Positions 42,900 through 52,341 are shown, counted from the stretch's first letter. The stretch is DNA of 64,000 nt from VAXT01 sp963850415 (GCA_963850415.1 CAWKLE010000003.1:186001-250000), one strand, 5' to 3'. Program-made: numbers and translations. The notes: a model not told the origin generated them from the sequence alone.

Positions 42900-42990
42900 G
42901 GTCGAGGATCTGGCCTCGATCGCCGTCTTTGGTGGAGTCGTCGACCCGACGAGGCTGCGGTTCCCGTTCAATAGCAGAGGCCCCCGGCTC

Positions 42991-43158
42991 CGGGAAGTAG
43001 AGGTGCAGACGCTCGATGCGGCCAGGCTCGAACCGCTGATCGGGCCCGAGCGGATCGCCCGCTACGAGGGAGTTGCCGAGGCGACCGAGTCGGCGATGCG
43101 AGGCCGGACGGTCCTCAACATCAACTCGACGGCAGCGGGAGGAGGCGTCGCCGAGATG
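42991..43158 (+). pseudogene. Trehalose synthase (TreT-like) N-terminal remnant
   Basis: LREVEVQTLDAARLEPLIG then PERIARYEGVAEATESAMRG and TVLNINSTAAGGGVAEM matches the N-terminus of TreT-type glycosyltransferases (VNSTARGGGVAEM). The rest of the ~400-residue protein is absent. The frame continues into an unrelated remnant. Confidence 0.6.
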
Positions 43159-43161
43159 GGC

Positions 43162-43493
43162 GCCTTGCGGCTCACCACGACAGGCCGACGCAGCGGTGAG
43201 CCGCGGAGCGTGATCGTGCTACTACGAGGACGGGCCAAAACTGGTCTCGATGGCGATGAACGGCTGGGGTGCGTCCGAGCCGGCCTGGGTGGCTGAACCT
43301 GCAGGCCGATCCCGAAGCGGTCGTCGAGCTGGGAGGCGGCATCCGGCGCGACGTGCTCGGCAGGCGCGCAGTCGGCGAGGAGCGCGAACGGCTGTGGCAG
43401 CGCTGGCGAACTCGACAAGAACCTCGACAGTTACGCGGCAAGACGCCCGCACGAGACAGCGGTCGTCGTCCTCGAGCCGCGCGCGGCGGCTGA
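43162..43493 (+). pseudogene. Deazaflavin (F420)-dependent nitroreductase-like remnant
   Basis: Reads across three frames: LRLTTTGRRSGEPRSVIVL, YYEDGPKLVSMAMNGWG, WLNLQADPEAVVELGGGI, and LDSYAARRPHETAVVVLEPR before stop. This is the Ddn/nitroreductase family, which in actinobacteria uses coenzyme F420. At least three indels; dead. Confidence 0.65.
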
Positions 43494-43734
43494 ATGAGGC
43501 TTGGGTGCTCGAGTGCGGGGATGTCTTGATCGATCGTGGGTGACGAAGCTGGAGGAACAACGGGAAGCGCACGCCCGAGTAAGACGCTGTGTCACGGGCA
43601 GTCTGCCCTCTTGCCTTTACGTGCTTCCCAGGCATGGAAGATCACCTAGAGCCAGAGACAGTCCGTAGTTCCAGCTACTGCAGGTCAGCGGAAGCCCGGA
43701 TGCTTATCGGGCGGACACGCGGCATGGTTCTGGC

Positions 43735-45640
43735 GTGACCTCGCACGCCGATTTTGGCGACGCCGAGTCGCCACTCGATCACTCCACGAGCTTCCGTCAC
43801 TTCACGACCGAGCTGGCGATCGTAATCGTCGTCCTGGCCGGGCTCATCACCGGCTCGGTCCTCCATATCCTCGGTGCCGACACGCCGGCAGACTTCGTCT
43901 GGGCCGGCGCAGCTCTCGTCGTTCTCGGGCCCCTCGTCTGGTCGGTCGTTCGCAGCCTGGCGCATGGTGATGTGGGCGTTGATGCGATCGCGCTCCTCGC
44001 AATCGCAGTTGCACTCGTGCTCGGCGAATACCTCACCGCCGTGATCGTTTCCCTCATGCTCGCCGGCGGCAACGCTCTTGAGGCGTCCGCCAACGCCCGT
44101 GCCCGCCGTGAGCTGCGTCTCCTCGTCGAGCGCGCGCCGCGAATCGCGCACCGGCGTAGTGGTGCGCTTGTGGAAGAGGTCATCGTTGAAGCGCTCCTGC
44201 CAGGGGACGTGGTAATCGTCCGCGCCGGTGAGGTCGTCCCGGCGGACGGCGTGATGTCGGATGGGGCCGAGGCGGTCATAGACACCTCTGCGCTCACCGG
44301 CGAGCCGCTCCCCGTAACGGTGCGGCCCGGTGGTGAGATCCTTAGCGGTACGGCGAATGCGGCCGACGCATTCGACTTCATCGTCACGCGCCCATCAGCG
44401 GAGAGCGCGTATGCAGGGATCGTCCGGCTCGTCGAGGGCGCTACCGACCAGCGTGCGCCCTTCGTACGACTCGCCGACCGCTATGCGGCGTTCTTTCTCC
44501 CGGTGACGATTCTCGTCGCGGGCGGGGCATGGATCGCTTCCGGAGATCCAACGCGCATGCTCGCCGTGCTTGTGGTGGCTACACCCTGCCCGCTCATCCT
44601 CGCCGCGCCGATCGCGCTCGTGTCCGGGCTCTCTCGTGCCGCTCGCGTCGGTGTGATCGTCAAGGGTGCCGGCGTCATCGAGCAGCTTGGCCGGGCGCGC
44701 ACAGTGCTCTTCGACAAGACCGGGACCCTCACACTTGGCTCGCCGGAAATCGAGCGGATTGTTTCCCTTGACGGCGTCGAGCCGATGGAAGCACTTCGTC
44801 TCGCAGCTTCACTCGACCAGCTCTCGGCGCACGTCATGGCGGAAGCTCTTGTGCACGACGCCGAGCATCGCGGCCTCCGCTTGGTGCCACCGACTGAAGT
44901 GCGCGAGCAGCCCGGCTCGGGGATCGCCGGCACCGTCGATGGCCGCGCCGTCGTGGTCGGCGCCGCCGGCTGGCTCGAAGAGCTCGGCTTTAGCGGCGCT
45001 CTAGCGGCGGCGAGCGCCTCGGACGGTGCGCACGAGGTCGGCCGCGCGAAGGTGTTCGTCGGCATCGACGGCCGACTCGCGGCGACGATCGTGATGGCCG
45101 ACCACCTGCGCGAGGACGCCGTTGGTTTGACGGCGTCACTACGGGAGAGCAGGTATCCGGCACGTCGCGCTTGTGACAGGCGACAGCGCGTCCGTAGGCG
45201 AGGAGATCGGGCGCCTGGCAGGCGTCGACCGCGTCTACTCGGAGCAGCGCCCTGAAGACAAGCTTGAAGTGGTCAAGGCGCTTCGAGCCCGAGACGAGCT
45301 CCGGCCCGTGGTCATGGTCGGTGACGGGATCAACGACGCCCCAGCGCTCGCTCTCGCCGACGTCGGAATCGCACTAGGTGCACAGGGAGCGACCGTGTCC
45401 TCCGAGACAGCAGACGTTGTGATCACCGTCGACCGCGTCGACCGGGTCGCGCACGCCCTCCGCATCGGACGCCGGTCGCTCCACATCGCGCGCCAGAGCG
45501 TGCTCGTCGGAATGGGCCTGAGCCTTGGAGCGATGGCGTTCGCGGCGGCCGGTTACCTCCCACCCGTCTACGGCGCTCTCCTGCAGGAAGGAATCGACGT
45601 CGTCGTGATCGTCAACGCCCTGCGCGCACTGAAGGGCTGA
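43735..45640 (+). pseudogene. Heavy-metal P1B-type ATPase, frameshifted in the P-domain
   Basis: Frame one (506 aa) has the actuator LTGEP, the CPx motif ATPCPLILAAP and phosphorylation site FDKTGTLTLGSPE. It lacks an N-terminal metal-binding domain. An extra base near 45152 shifts the frame; the rest (VALVTGDSASVGEEIGRLAG ... MVGDGINDAPALALADVGIA) lies in the next frame up to 45640. Except for this one indel the gene is complete (~635 aa), so the damage is recent or an error. Zn/Cd/Co export would be expected. GTG start. Confidence 0.82.
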
Positions 45641-45773
45641 GCACAGCACCGCCGCGGCGCCGCTTTGTACGCCCTAACGGTCCGGGCTATGAGCCGGTTG
45701 GGACAGGCTGGCGCGAAGAGGCAGGCAGGAACTGCTCACAGGCGCCGTTTCTTGCGCTCACACGTTTGCGCAC

Positions 45774-45805
45774 AAGGTCACAGGTTCGACCCCTGCCCGG
45801 CCCAT
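45774..45805 (+). other. Degenerate tRNA-Lys 3'-end remnant
   Basis: AAGGTCACAGGTTCGACC followed by CCTGCCCGGCCCAT differs from the tRNA-Lys end by two bases. To its left GCGCTCACA matches the DNA left of attR; to its right GAGAAATGCCCGCAA resembles the DNA right of attL. It therefore looks like a junction between two related elements. Confidence 0.6.
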
Positions 45806-45879
45806 CCGAGAAATGCCCGCAACGGGGCCGTTTCTCGAATGGTGGCTGTTACTCGGTCGGGCCGCATGGGACTAACGAT

Positions 45880-46255
45880 CCCAAGACGGCGCTGGCCGAG
45901 CACGTCGACCAGAAGTCTCGCCGAGCGCAGGAGCCAGAAGGGCGGGAGGCTCTTGGGCGGCGAGCAGTAGATGTGCGCGCTGGGGTGTGCGCTGATGGCG
46001 CGTCCGAAGCTGCTGATGCTGGACGAGCCGTCGCTCAGGCTCGCCCGGATATTCGTGGAGAAGATCTTCGAGATCGTCGGCGAGATCAAACGACCAGGGG
46101 ACGACGGTCCTGCTCGTCGAGCAGAACGCGCTGATGGCGCTCGACGCATCGCGCCGCGGCAACGTGCTCGAGACGGGCCGTGTCGTGCTCACCGACGACG
46201 CGAAGAACTTGCGCGAGAACGAGCAGGTTCGGTGGACGTATCTCGGCGTGAGCTA
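45880..46255 (+). pseudogene. Branched-chain amino acid ABC ATPase (LivF-like) C-terminal remnant
   Basis: LAERRSQKGGRLLGGEQ-stop, then LMARPKLLMLDEPSLRLARIFVEKIFEIVGEIK, then in another frame VLLVEQNALMAL...VLETGRVVLTDDAKNLREN...RWTYLGVS. These are the signature loop, Walker B and C-terminus of LivF, with an in-frame stop and a frameshift. The first half is missing. Confidence 0.72.
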
Positions 46256-46328
46256 GGGCGCGCGTCTAGGATTTTCGTTGGCAAGGTCGGGACTTGAGCC
46301 CGGCTCCCAGCAGCGGAAAGGATCGAAG

Positions 46329-47237
46329 ATGCGTCGTTTGAAGGTTTCACTCGGGAGTCTGGCGCTCGTCTCCCTCGTCGCCGCCCTCGCGGCTGGCTGT
46401 GGCGGCAGCAGCAAGAAGGCTGCGACGACCACGACGCCGTCCACGACGACTACTTCAGCGAACGCGAAGATCGCCGCCGAGGTTCCAGCCGCCATCAAGT
46501 CCAAGGGGACGCTGACCGTCGCGACGGACGCGACCTATGCGCCGAACGAGTACGTCGGGTCCAACGGCACGACGGTCACCGGCTGGGATCCGGAGCTTGC
46601 CCAGGCCCTGGCCAGCGTGCTCGGCCTGAAGGTCAAGCTCGTCAACGCGACCTTTGCCACGATCATCCCCGGCATCCAGTCCGGCAAGTACGACTTCAGC
46701 ATGTCCTCGTTCACCGACACGAAGGAACGCCAGAAGGTCGTCGACTTCGTCACGTACTTCACGGCAGGCACGTCGTTTTACGTGAAGACCTCCGGAGGCC
46801 CGACAATCAACTCGCTCGCCGACCTCTGCGGCCACTCGGTCGGAGTCGAGACCGGGACGACCCAGGCCGATGACGCGAAGGCTCAAAGCGCGAAGTGCAA
46901 GAGCGCCGGGAAGGCGGGCGTGAAGCTCGCCACCTACCCTGATCAGAGCGCGGCCAACCTGGCGATCTCCAGCGGCCGCCAGCAGGTCGGGATGGCCGAC
47001 TCGCCAGTCGCCGCGTACATCGCGAAGCAGTCGAACGGCCAGTTCAAGGTGACGGGCGAGTCGTACAACAACGCGCCCTACGGGATCGCGATCCCGAAGG
47101 GTAACGGTATGACCAAGCCGATCCTCGACGCGTTGAAAGAGCTCATGTCGAACGGCACGTACATGACGATCCTTCAGAAGTACGGCGTCCAGGCAGGCGC
47201 GATCAAGAACCCAACGATCAACGGCGCGACCAGCTAG
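46329..47237 (+). CDS. Amino acid ABC transporter substrate-binding lipoprotein
   Basis: 302-aa family 3 solute-binding protein. Lipoprotein signal with lipobox LAAGC (Cys near aa 23), a Thr/Ser-rich linker, then KGTLTVATDATYAPNEYVGSNG, GWDPELAQALASVLGLKV and PGIQSGKYDFSMSSFTDTKERQ. Binds polar amino acids outside the membrane and delivers them to the permease encoded 24 bases downstream. ATG with GGAAAGGATC upstream. Confidence 0.93.
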   Translation: MRRLKVSLGSLALVSLVAALAAGCGGSSKKAATTTTPSTTTTSANAKIAAEVPAAIKSKGTLTVATDATYAPNEYVGSNGTTVTGWDPELAQALASVLGLKVKLVNATFATIIPGIQSGKYDFSMSSFTDTKERQKVVDFVTYFTAGTSFYVKTSGGPTINSLADLCGHSVGVETGTTQADDAKAQSAKCKSAGKAGVKLATYPDQSAANLAISSGRQQVGMADSPVAAYIAKQSNGQFKVTGESYNNAPYGIAIPKGNGMTKPILDALKELMSNGTYMTILQKYGVQAGAIKNPTINGATS

Positions 47238-47261
47238 GCAGGGGCGGCGCCGAGGCTCGGG

Positions 47262-48227
47262 ATGGCGACCGACACCGCGGAGCCCGCCGCCCCCGAGGAA
47301 ATCCAGGCGATCCCGGTTCGCCGCCCGGGCCGATGGGTGGCGGTCGCGATCCTGGTCCTCCTTGGCATCACGCTCGGGAACTCGGTCGCGTCGAACTCCC
47401 GCTTCCAGTGGGGGATCATCCGCCACTACCTCTTCGACGATCGCATCCTCAGGGGCGTCGTCGTCACGATCGAGCTGACCGTCGCCGCGATGGCGATCGG
47501 GATCGCTCTCGGCGTGGTGCTGGCCGTGATGCGCCTCTCGCCCAATCCGATCATCGCAAGCGTGAGCTGGGTTTACATCTGGTTCGTCCGAGGCGTCCCA
47601 GTGCTCGTCCAGATCCTGCTCCTGTACAACATCGCCGCGCTCTACCCCCGCTTCTCGCTGGGAATCCCGTTCGGACCGACCTTCGTTCACTTCACCTCCT
47701 CCGCACTGATCACGCCGTTCGTGGCCGGGATGCTCGCGCTGGGTCTGAACGAGGGCGCCTACATGGCGGAGATCGTCCGCGCGGGGATCGTCTCGGTTTC
47801 TGAGGGCCAGACCCAGGCGGCCCAAAGCCTCGGCATGACCCGCCTGCTGACCATGCGGCGGATCGTCCTTCCGCAGGCGATGCGCGTGATCATCCCACCG
47901 ACCGGGAACGAGACGATCTCGATGTTGAAGACGACCTCGCTCGTCAGCGTCATCGCCCTTTCGCCGCCGGAATTGCTCTACGCGTCGCAGCTCATCTACT
48001 CAGTGAACTACCGCGTGATCCAGCTCCTGCTCGTGGCGTGCATCTGGTACCTGGTCCTCACGACCATCGCGACGATCGGCCAGTACTACGTCGAGCGCCG
48101 CTATGCACGCGGCGCGGCACGTGAGCTCCCGGAGACGCCGCTCCAGCGACTTCGCCGAACCTTCTTCACGCACCGGCCCGGGCCTGCGATCGAGGAGGTT
48201 CCCGAGGCATCCGGAGAGCGACGATGA
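47262..48227 (+). CDS. Amino acid ABC transporter permease (HisM/GlnP type)
   Basis: 321-aa inner-membrane permease with an extended N-terminus and about five or six helices. The HisMQ-type domain reads VVVTIELTVAAMAIGIALGVVLAVMRLS. The EAA loop GAYMAEIVRAGIVSVSEGQTQAAQSLGM contacts the ATPase. The stop overlaps the ATPase ATG. One permease only, so it probably works as a homodimer. Confidence 0.92.
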   Translation: MATDTAEPAAPEEIQAIPVRRPGRWVAVAILVLLGITLGNSVASNSRFQWGIIRHYLFDDRILRGVVVTIELTVAAMAIGIALGVVLAVMRLSPNPIIASVSWVYIWFVRGVPVLVQILLLYNIAALYPRFSLGIPFGPTFVHFTSSALITPFVAGMLALGLNEGAYMAEIVRAGIVSVSEGQTQAAQSLGMTRLLTMRRIVLPQAMRVIIPPTGNETISMLKTTSLVSVIALSPPELLYASQLIYSVNYRVIQLLLVACIWYLVLTTIATIGQYYVERRYARGAARELPETPLQRLRRTFFTHRPGPAIEEVPEASGERR

Positions 48228-48991
48228 GCCCGCCGATGGTCAAGGCCGAGGCCGTGCGCAAGCGCTTCGGCCGGCTCGAGGTCCTGAAGGGCATCTCGCT
48301 CGAGGTGGAGGCCGGCGAGGTCGTCTGCATGATCGGCCCCTCCGGGTCGGGGAAGTCGACCTTCCTGCGCTGCGTCAACCACCTCGAGAAGATCGACGCG
48401 GGCCGCCTCTCGGTCGACGGCGATCTAGTGGGCTACCACCAGGTGGGCGACAAGATCTACGAGCAGCGCGACGCGGAGGTGTGCCGGGACCGCTCCGAGA
48501 TCGGGATGGTCTTTCAGAGCTTCAACCTGTTCGGACACATGACTGCGCTCCAGAACGTGATCGAGGCGCCGGTACACGTCAAGAAGGTGCCGAAGAAGCA
48601 GGCGATCGCGGAGGCGAAGGTTCTCCTCGAGCGTGTCGGGCTCGGGCATCGGCTCGACAACTACCCGTCGCAACTCTCGGGCGGCGAGCAGCAGCGGGTC
48701 GCGATCGCTCGCGCCCTTGCGATGGGGCCGAAGCTGATGCTTTTCGACGAGCCCACCTCAGCGCTCGATCCGGAGCTCGTCGGCGACGTGCTAGAGGTAA
48801 TGAAGAGCCTGGCATTCGACTTCAACACGACGATGATCGTCGTCACCCACGAGATGGGATTCGCCCGAGAGGCCGCCGACCGCGTGATCATGATGGATGA
48901 CGGGAAGATCATCGAGGAGGGAACGCCCGAGCACTTCTTCACGTCGCCCCGCGAGGAGCGGACGAAGCAGTTCCTCGCGGCGATCCTCTAG
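48224..48991 (+). CDS. Polar amino acid ABC transporter ATPase (GlnQ/HisP type)
   Basis: 255 aa. Walker A GPSGSGKSTFLR near aa 39, Q-loop in VFQSFNLFGHMT, signature LSGGEQQRVAIARALA, Walker B LMLFDEPTSALDPE, and switch His in VVTHEMGFA. A longer insert than usual follows VDGDLVGYHQVGDKI. Completes the three-gene importer operon. Confidence 0.95.
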   Translation: MSPPMVKAEAVRKRFGRLEVLKGISLEVEAGEVVCMIGPSGSGKSTFLRCVNHLEKIDAGRLSVDGDLVGYHQVGDKIYEQRDAEVCRDRSEIGMVFQSFNLFGHMTALQNVIEAPVHVKKVPKKQAIAEAKVLLERVGLGHRLDNYPSQLSGGEQQRVAIARALAMGPKLMLFDEPTSALDPELVGDVLEVMKSLAFDFNTTMIVVTHEMGFAREAADRVIMMDDGKIIEEGTPEHFFTSPREERTKQFLAAIL

Positions 48992-49348
48992 CCGGCCCAG
49001 ACGCGCAGCGGGGAGTAGGGCGGCCGAGCAGGCAGCCGACGCGTGGATCGCCGTCGGCCCGGCCACGGGCGAGCTCGAGAGCGGCTCCGACGTTCGCGGC
49101 CGGTTCGAAGCCGAGGTGGCGCGCGGCGACGGAGTCGCGGCAGCCGGCGGCGAAGACTGCGAGCTGTCGCTTGGCTCCTGTGCCGGCACGGACTTGAAGG
49201 AACAGTGGAGCGCGGAGACTGCGTCGCGAGGGGCCGGGCTGTGGGCTCCGTCCCGCCGCACGGGTCGGGCTACATGGAAGCCGACGACGTGCACTCGTGG
49301 TTTCGCTTGCAGCTGGGACGGTGCGATGCTCTGGTTTGCGGGTTAGCG
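48992..49348. other. Gap; possible minus-strand gene scrap
   Basis: About 360 bases without a convincing gene. In one minus-strand frame (about 49200-49010) LGFEPAANVGAALELARGRA then DGDPRVGCL weakly recalls the C-terminus of LarA-type nickel racemases. I would not annotate it as a gene. Confidence 0.25.
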
Positions 49349-50851
49349 ATGAGTGTCGGCTCGGATAGTTCTCTTCTGCGCGATTGGGGTAAGTATCGGC
49401 GGCCGCCCCGCCGCGGCCTGCCGCGCTGGATTTGGTTGCTGGTCGCGATCTCGGCGGTGGCGGCTGTCGGCGTCGTCGTCTGGCTTTCCCGGAGTTCGGA
49501 GCGGTGGCGGCCGCCGAGCGGCTCTCCGCGGTTTGTCTCCTGCACATACGGCGGCCGCGTCGACGGCTGGTGTGGGCGCCTGCGCGTGGCGTTTGATCCG
49601 GCCAAGCCGCAAGGGCCGACGCTTTCCCTGCGAGTCACGGTACTGCCGGCGACGAAACAGCCGGCAGCCGGCGCGCTGTTCTACCTCGAAGGCGGTCCGG
49701 GTCGGGCGGCGACCGCCGCCGCGCTGTCCGTGAACGCCTTCTTCGCACAGGTGGGGCGAACGCGCGATCTCGTCATGGTCGACCAGCGCGGCACGGGCGG
49801 GTCGAGCCGTCTCGCCTGCCCCGACCGGTACGTGCGCAGAGCTGACGCGGGGGCCGTCAGCGGCTATCTGCGAGCCTGTTTCGCCCATCTCGACGCGGAT
49901 CCGCGGCTGTACACGACGAGCGTCGCCGCAGACGACGTGGAAACCGTCCGACGCGCGCTCGGGTACGGGAAGATCGATCTTTACGGCGGCTCGTACGGCG
50001 CGACCCTCGCGCAGGCGTACATGCGCCAATACCCGAAGTCCGTGCGCAGTGTCGTTCTCGACAGCGGCTCCCTCCCGGATGTTCGGATCTACGACGTCTC
50101 CGCCCGCAATGCAGAACGCGCGCTCGATGCGCAGCTCGCCCGCTGTGCCGCCGAGCGCACTTGCGAGCATGCCTACCCTCACCCGAGGCGGCAGCTCGAC
50201 GAGCTGCTCGCCCGTCCACCTCGTCGCGTCACTCTTGTCACCGGGAAGGTTCTGCTTCGACCGAACGACATCGCTTGGACGGTGGACTCGCTCTCCGAGA
50301 CGGCCGAGAGCGCCGCGGTGATCCCGCTCGCCATCAACGCGGCCGTGCACGGCGACTACACGCCGCTGGCCTCGACGTACGCCGCCGAGATCGGCTCGAA
50401 GCTCGATTCCCCCGCCCGGCTCGTCGCTTACTGGATGATCCTTTGCTCCGAGCCGTGGGCGGCCTTCGACCCGGCGACGACGGCGCGCGTCGGGAGGGGG
50501 AGCTACCTCGCGCGGGCCGCGCTCGCGCGCGCGCGGCTCTTCCGTCGCGCCTGCCGAGAAGTCCCCAAGGGACTCGTCTCGCCTGCTGACGGCGGCCTCC
50601 GCGTCGTACGTGCGCCCGTGTTGCTGCTTGCGGGCAGCACTGACCCGCTCGACCCGCTCGTCAACCTTCGCGGCTGGCGGCGCCTCTTCCCCCATGGACG
50701 GCTGATCGTCGTCGCGGGCGCGGGCCACGGCACGATCGAATACTCCTGCGTTCAGGGACTGGTCGCCCGCTTCATCGAGCACGGCAGTGCGACACGGCTC
50801 AACTCGGCCTGTGCCCGACACGTCTCGCTGCCGTCGTTCGCGACCGGCTAA
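49349..50851 (+). CDS. Secreted/membrane-anchored alpha/beta hydrolase (TAP-like peptidase family)
   Basis: 500 aa. An N-terminal transmembrane anchor (WIWLLVAISAVAAVGVVVWL, about aa 27-46) precedes an extracytoplasmic hydrolase with LFYLEGGPGRAA, MVDQRGTGGSS, nucleophile elbow YGGSYGATLAQ, Asp in AGSTDPLDPL and His in GAGHGTIEY. The layout matches tripeptidyl aminopeptidase-like exported hydrolases. Even Cys content (SCTYGG, DGWCGR, LRACF, ARCAAERTCEH) suggests disulfides. Confidence 0.88.
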   Translation: MSVGSDSSLLRDWGKYRRPPRRGLPRWIWLLVAISAVAAVGVVVWLSRSSERWRPPSGSPRFVSCTYGGRVDGWCGRLRVAFDPAKPQGPTLSLRVTVLPATKQPAAGALFYLEGGPGRAATAAALSVNAFFAQVGRTRDLVMVDQRGTGGSSRLACPDRYVRRADAGAVSGYLRACFAHLDADPRLYTTSVAADDVETVRRALGYGKIDLYGGSYGATLAQAYMRQYPKSVRSVVLDSGSLPDVRIYDVSARNAERALDAQLARCAAERTCEHAYPHPRRQLDELLARPPRRVTLVTGKVLLRPNDIAWTVDSLSETAESAAVIPLAINAAVHGDYTPLASTYAAEIGSKLDSPARLVAYWMILCSEPWAAFDPATTARVGRGSYLARAALARARLFRRACREVPKGLVSPADGGLRVVRAPVLLLAGSTDPLDPLVNLRGWRRLFPHGRLIVVAGAGHGTIEYSCVQGLVARFIEHGSATRLNSACARHVSLPSFATG

Positions 50852-50890
50852 CGCCCACTCTGGCCGCCAGTTGCGTCACGATCGACTCTT

Positions 50891-50994
50891 CGGATCGGCT
50901 TCAACAAACGGATCGCGCCGCGTTCGTTCTTGTCCACCCTGCCCGTGGTTCGGGCGCGCAGCAAGCTTGAACACTCGCCTCCCCTGTCCGGCCC
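50891..50994 (+). repeat. Right-end element copy B with tRNA-Lys tail
   Basis: 50891-50979 aligns to the DNA beside attR at 17014-17104 (CTTCAACAAACGGATCGCGC here). It is followed by CCCTGTCCGGCCC (50982-50994), the terminal bases of the tRNA-Lys repeat. It looks like a deleted attR of a related island. Confidence 0.6.
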
Positions 50995-51121
50995 GCCTCC
51001 GTAGCGTAGGGCAGGTCACAAAACGTTGGCCGGGGTCTGGCCGCGCGGGAAGAACCAGAGAGCGGCGACGCAGAGCGACGATCCCCTACAGTTGGGGCCG
51101 CCCCGCGAGGAGGTTCGCACG

Positions 51122-51622
51122 ATGACAAGCACGACTGTCGAACACGCGACGCCGCTTGCACCCGGCACCGCGGCACCCGATTTCGCGCTGCTCTCGACGC
51201 CCGATCAGAAGATCTCGCTCGCCGAGTTCCGAGGTCAACCGGTGATCCTCGCCTTCTATCCGGAGGACTGGAGCCCGGTCTGCTCCGATCAGATGGCCCT
51301 CTATCAAGAGGTGCTTCCGGAGTTCCGGAAGTTCAACGCCGAGCTCCTCGGCATCTCCGTGGACGGCATCTGGTGCCACCTGGCCTTCGCCAAGGATCGA
51401 AATCTTCGCTTCCCGTTGCTCGCCGACTTCGAGCCCAAGGGCGAGGTGGCGCGCGCGTACCACGTGTACCGCACCCAGGACGGAACGAGCGAGCGGGCCC
51501 TGTACGTGATCGATGCCGACGGCGTGGTGCACTGGAGCTACGTCTCGCCGGTGGGCCTGAACCCCGGAGCCGACGGCATTCTCCGAGCCCTCGAGTCGCT
51601 CGGCGAACGAGGCTCCCGGTGA
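51122..51622 (+). CDS. Peroxiredoxin
   Basis: 166-aa thioredoxin-fold peroxidase of the AhpC/TSA-like group. The peroxidatic Cys is in YPEDWSPVCSDQ (near aa 53). A second Cys in GIWCHLAFA (near aa 82) could resolve the disulfide. The stretch VIDADGVVHWSYVSPVGLNPGAD is typical. GAGGAGG precedes the ATG. Its stop overlaps the GTG of the DsbA-like gene, so the two redox proteins are co-translated and the second may recycle the first (inference). Confidence 0.92.
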   Translation: MTSTTVEHATPLAPGTAAPDFALLSTPDQKISLAEFRGQPVILAFYPEDWSPVCSDQMALYQEVLPEFRKFNAELLGISVDGIWCHLAFAKDRNLRFPLLADFEPKGEVARAYHVYRTQDGTSERALYVIDADGVVHWSYVSPVGLNPGADGILRALESLGERGSR

Positions 51623-52164
51623 GCACGAGTCAATGGGTCGCCGAGCTCACAATGCCGGTCAGCGAGGATCGCGACCACATCGCAGGCCCGGCGAACGCGC
51701 CGGTGACGCTCGTGGAGTACGGCGACTACGAGTGCCCGTACTGCGGCGCGGCGTATCCAATCGTCAAAGAGGTCCAGGCGCGGATGGGCGACTCGCTCCG
51801 CTTCGTGTTCCGCAACTTTCCGATCAGCACCGCACACCCTCGCGCGGAGCAGGCAGCCGAGGCCGCCGAGGCGGCGGACGCACAGGGCCAATTCTGGCCG
51901 ATGCACGACATGCTCTACGAGCACCAGAGCCGCCTCGGGGAACAGGCTCTCCACGGATACGCCGAGGAGCTCGGATTGGACGTCGCGGCGTTCGACAAGG
52001 AGTTGGCCGAGCATGCCCACGCGGATCGCGTGCACGAGGACTTCCTGAGCGGAGTCCGGAGCGGCGTCAACGGGACGCCGACCTTCTACATCAACGGTGT
52101 CAGGCACGACGATTCGTACGAGCTCGAGACTCTGCTCGCTGCCCTGGAACGCGCCGCCTTGTAA
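51619..52164 (+). CDS. DsbA-family thioredoxin-like oxidoreductase (cytosolic)
   Basis: 181 aa without signal peptide. The active site CPYC is in VEYGDYECPYCGAAYP near aa 41, a helical insertion follows, and the cis-Pro loop GTPTFYINGVRHD is near aa 155. This is the DSBA-like thioredoxin fold found fused or adjacent to peroxide-handling genes in actinobacteria. GTG start overlapping the peroxiredoxin stop. Confidence 0.9.
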   Translation: MSTSQWVAELTMPVSEDRDHIAGPANAPVTLVEYGDYECPYCGAAYPIVKEVQARMGDSLRFVFRNFPISTAHPRAEQAAEAAEAADAQGQFWPMHDMLYEHQSRLGEQALHGYAEELGLDVAAFDKELAEHAHADRVHEDFLSGVRSGVNGTPTFYINGVRHDDSYELETLLAALERAAL

Positions 52165-52247
52165 CGGCGACCTGTGCAGGCTGCGGGAAGAACTCGACCC
52201 CGCCACCCGTCCTATAGGAACGGTCGCAACACGAAGGAGGCGGTGAC

Positions 52248-52334
52248 ATGGACGGAGTCACCTTCGACATCGAAACTCGAGCGACTGCGGCGATCACGAG
52301 TATCTTGCTCGGCCGAGCCCTGGGTAGGCGCTAG
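52248..52334 (+). CDS. Small ORF (28 aa) with strong ribosome binding site
   Basis: ATG preceded at 9 bases by AAGGAGG. It encodes MDGVTFDIETRATAAITSIL and ends LGRALGRR. No homology recognised. It ends 7 bases before the next gene, so it may be a leader peptide for translational coupling or a real microprotein. Confidence 0.5.
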   Translation: MDGVTFDIETRATAAITSILLGRALGRR

Positions 52335-52341
52335 GGGAGTC

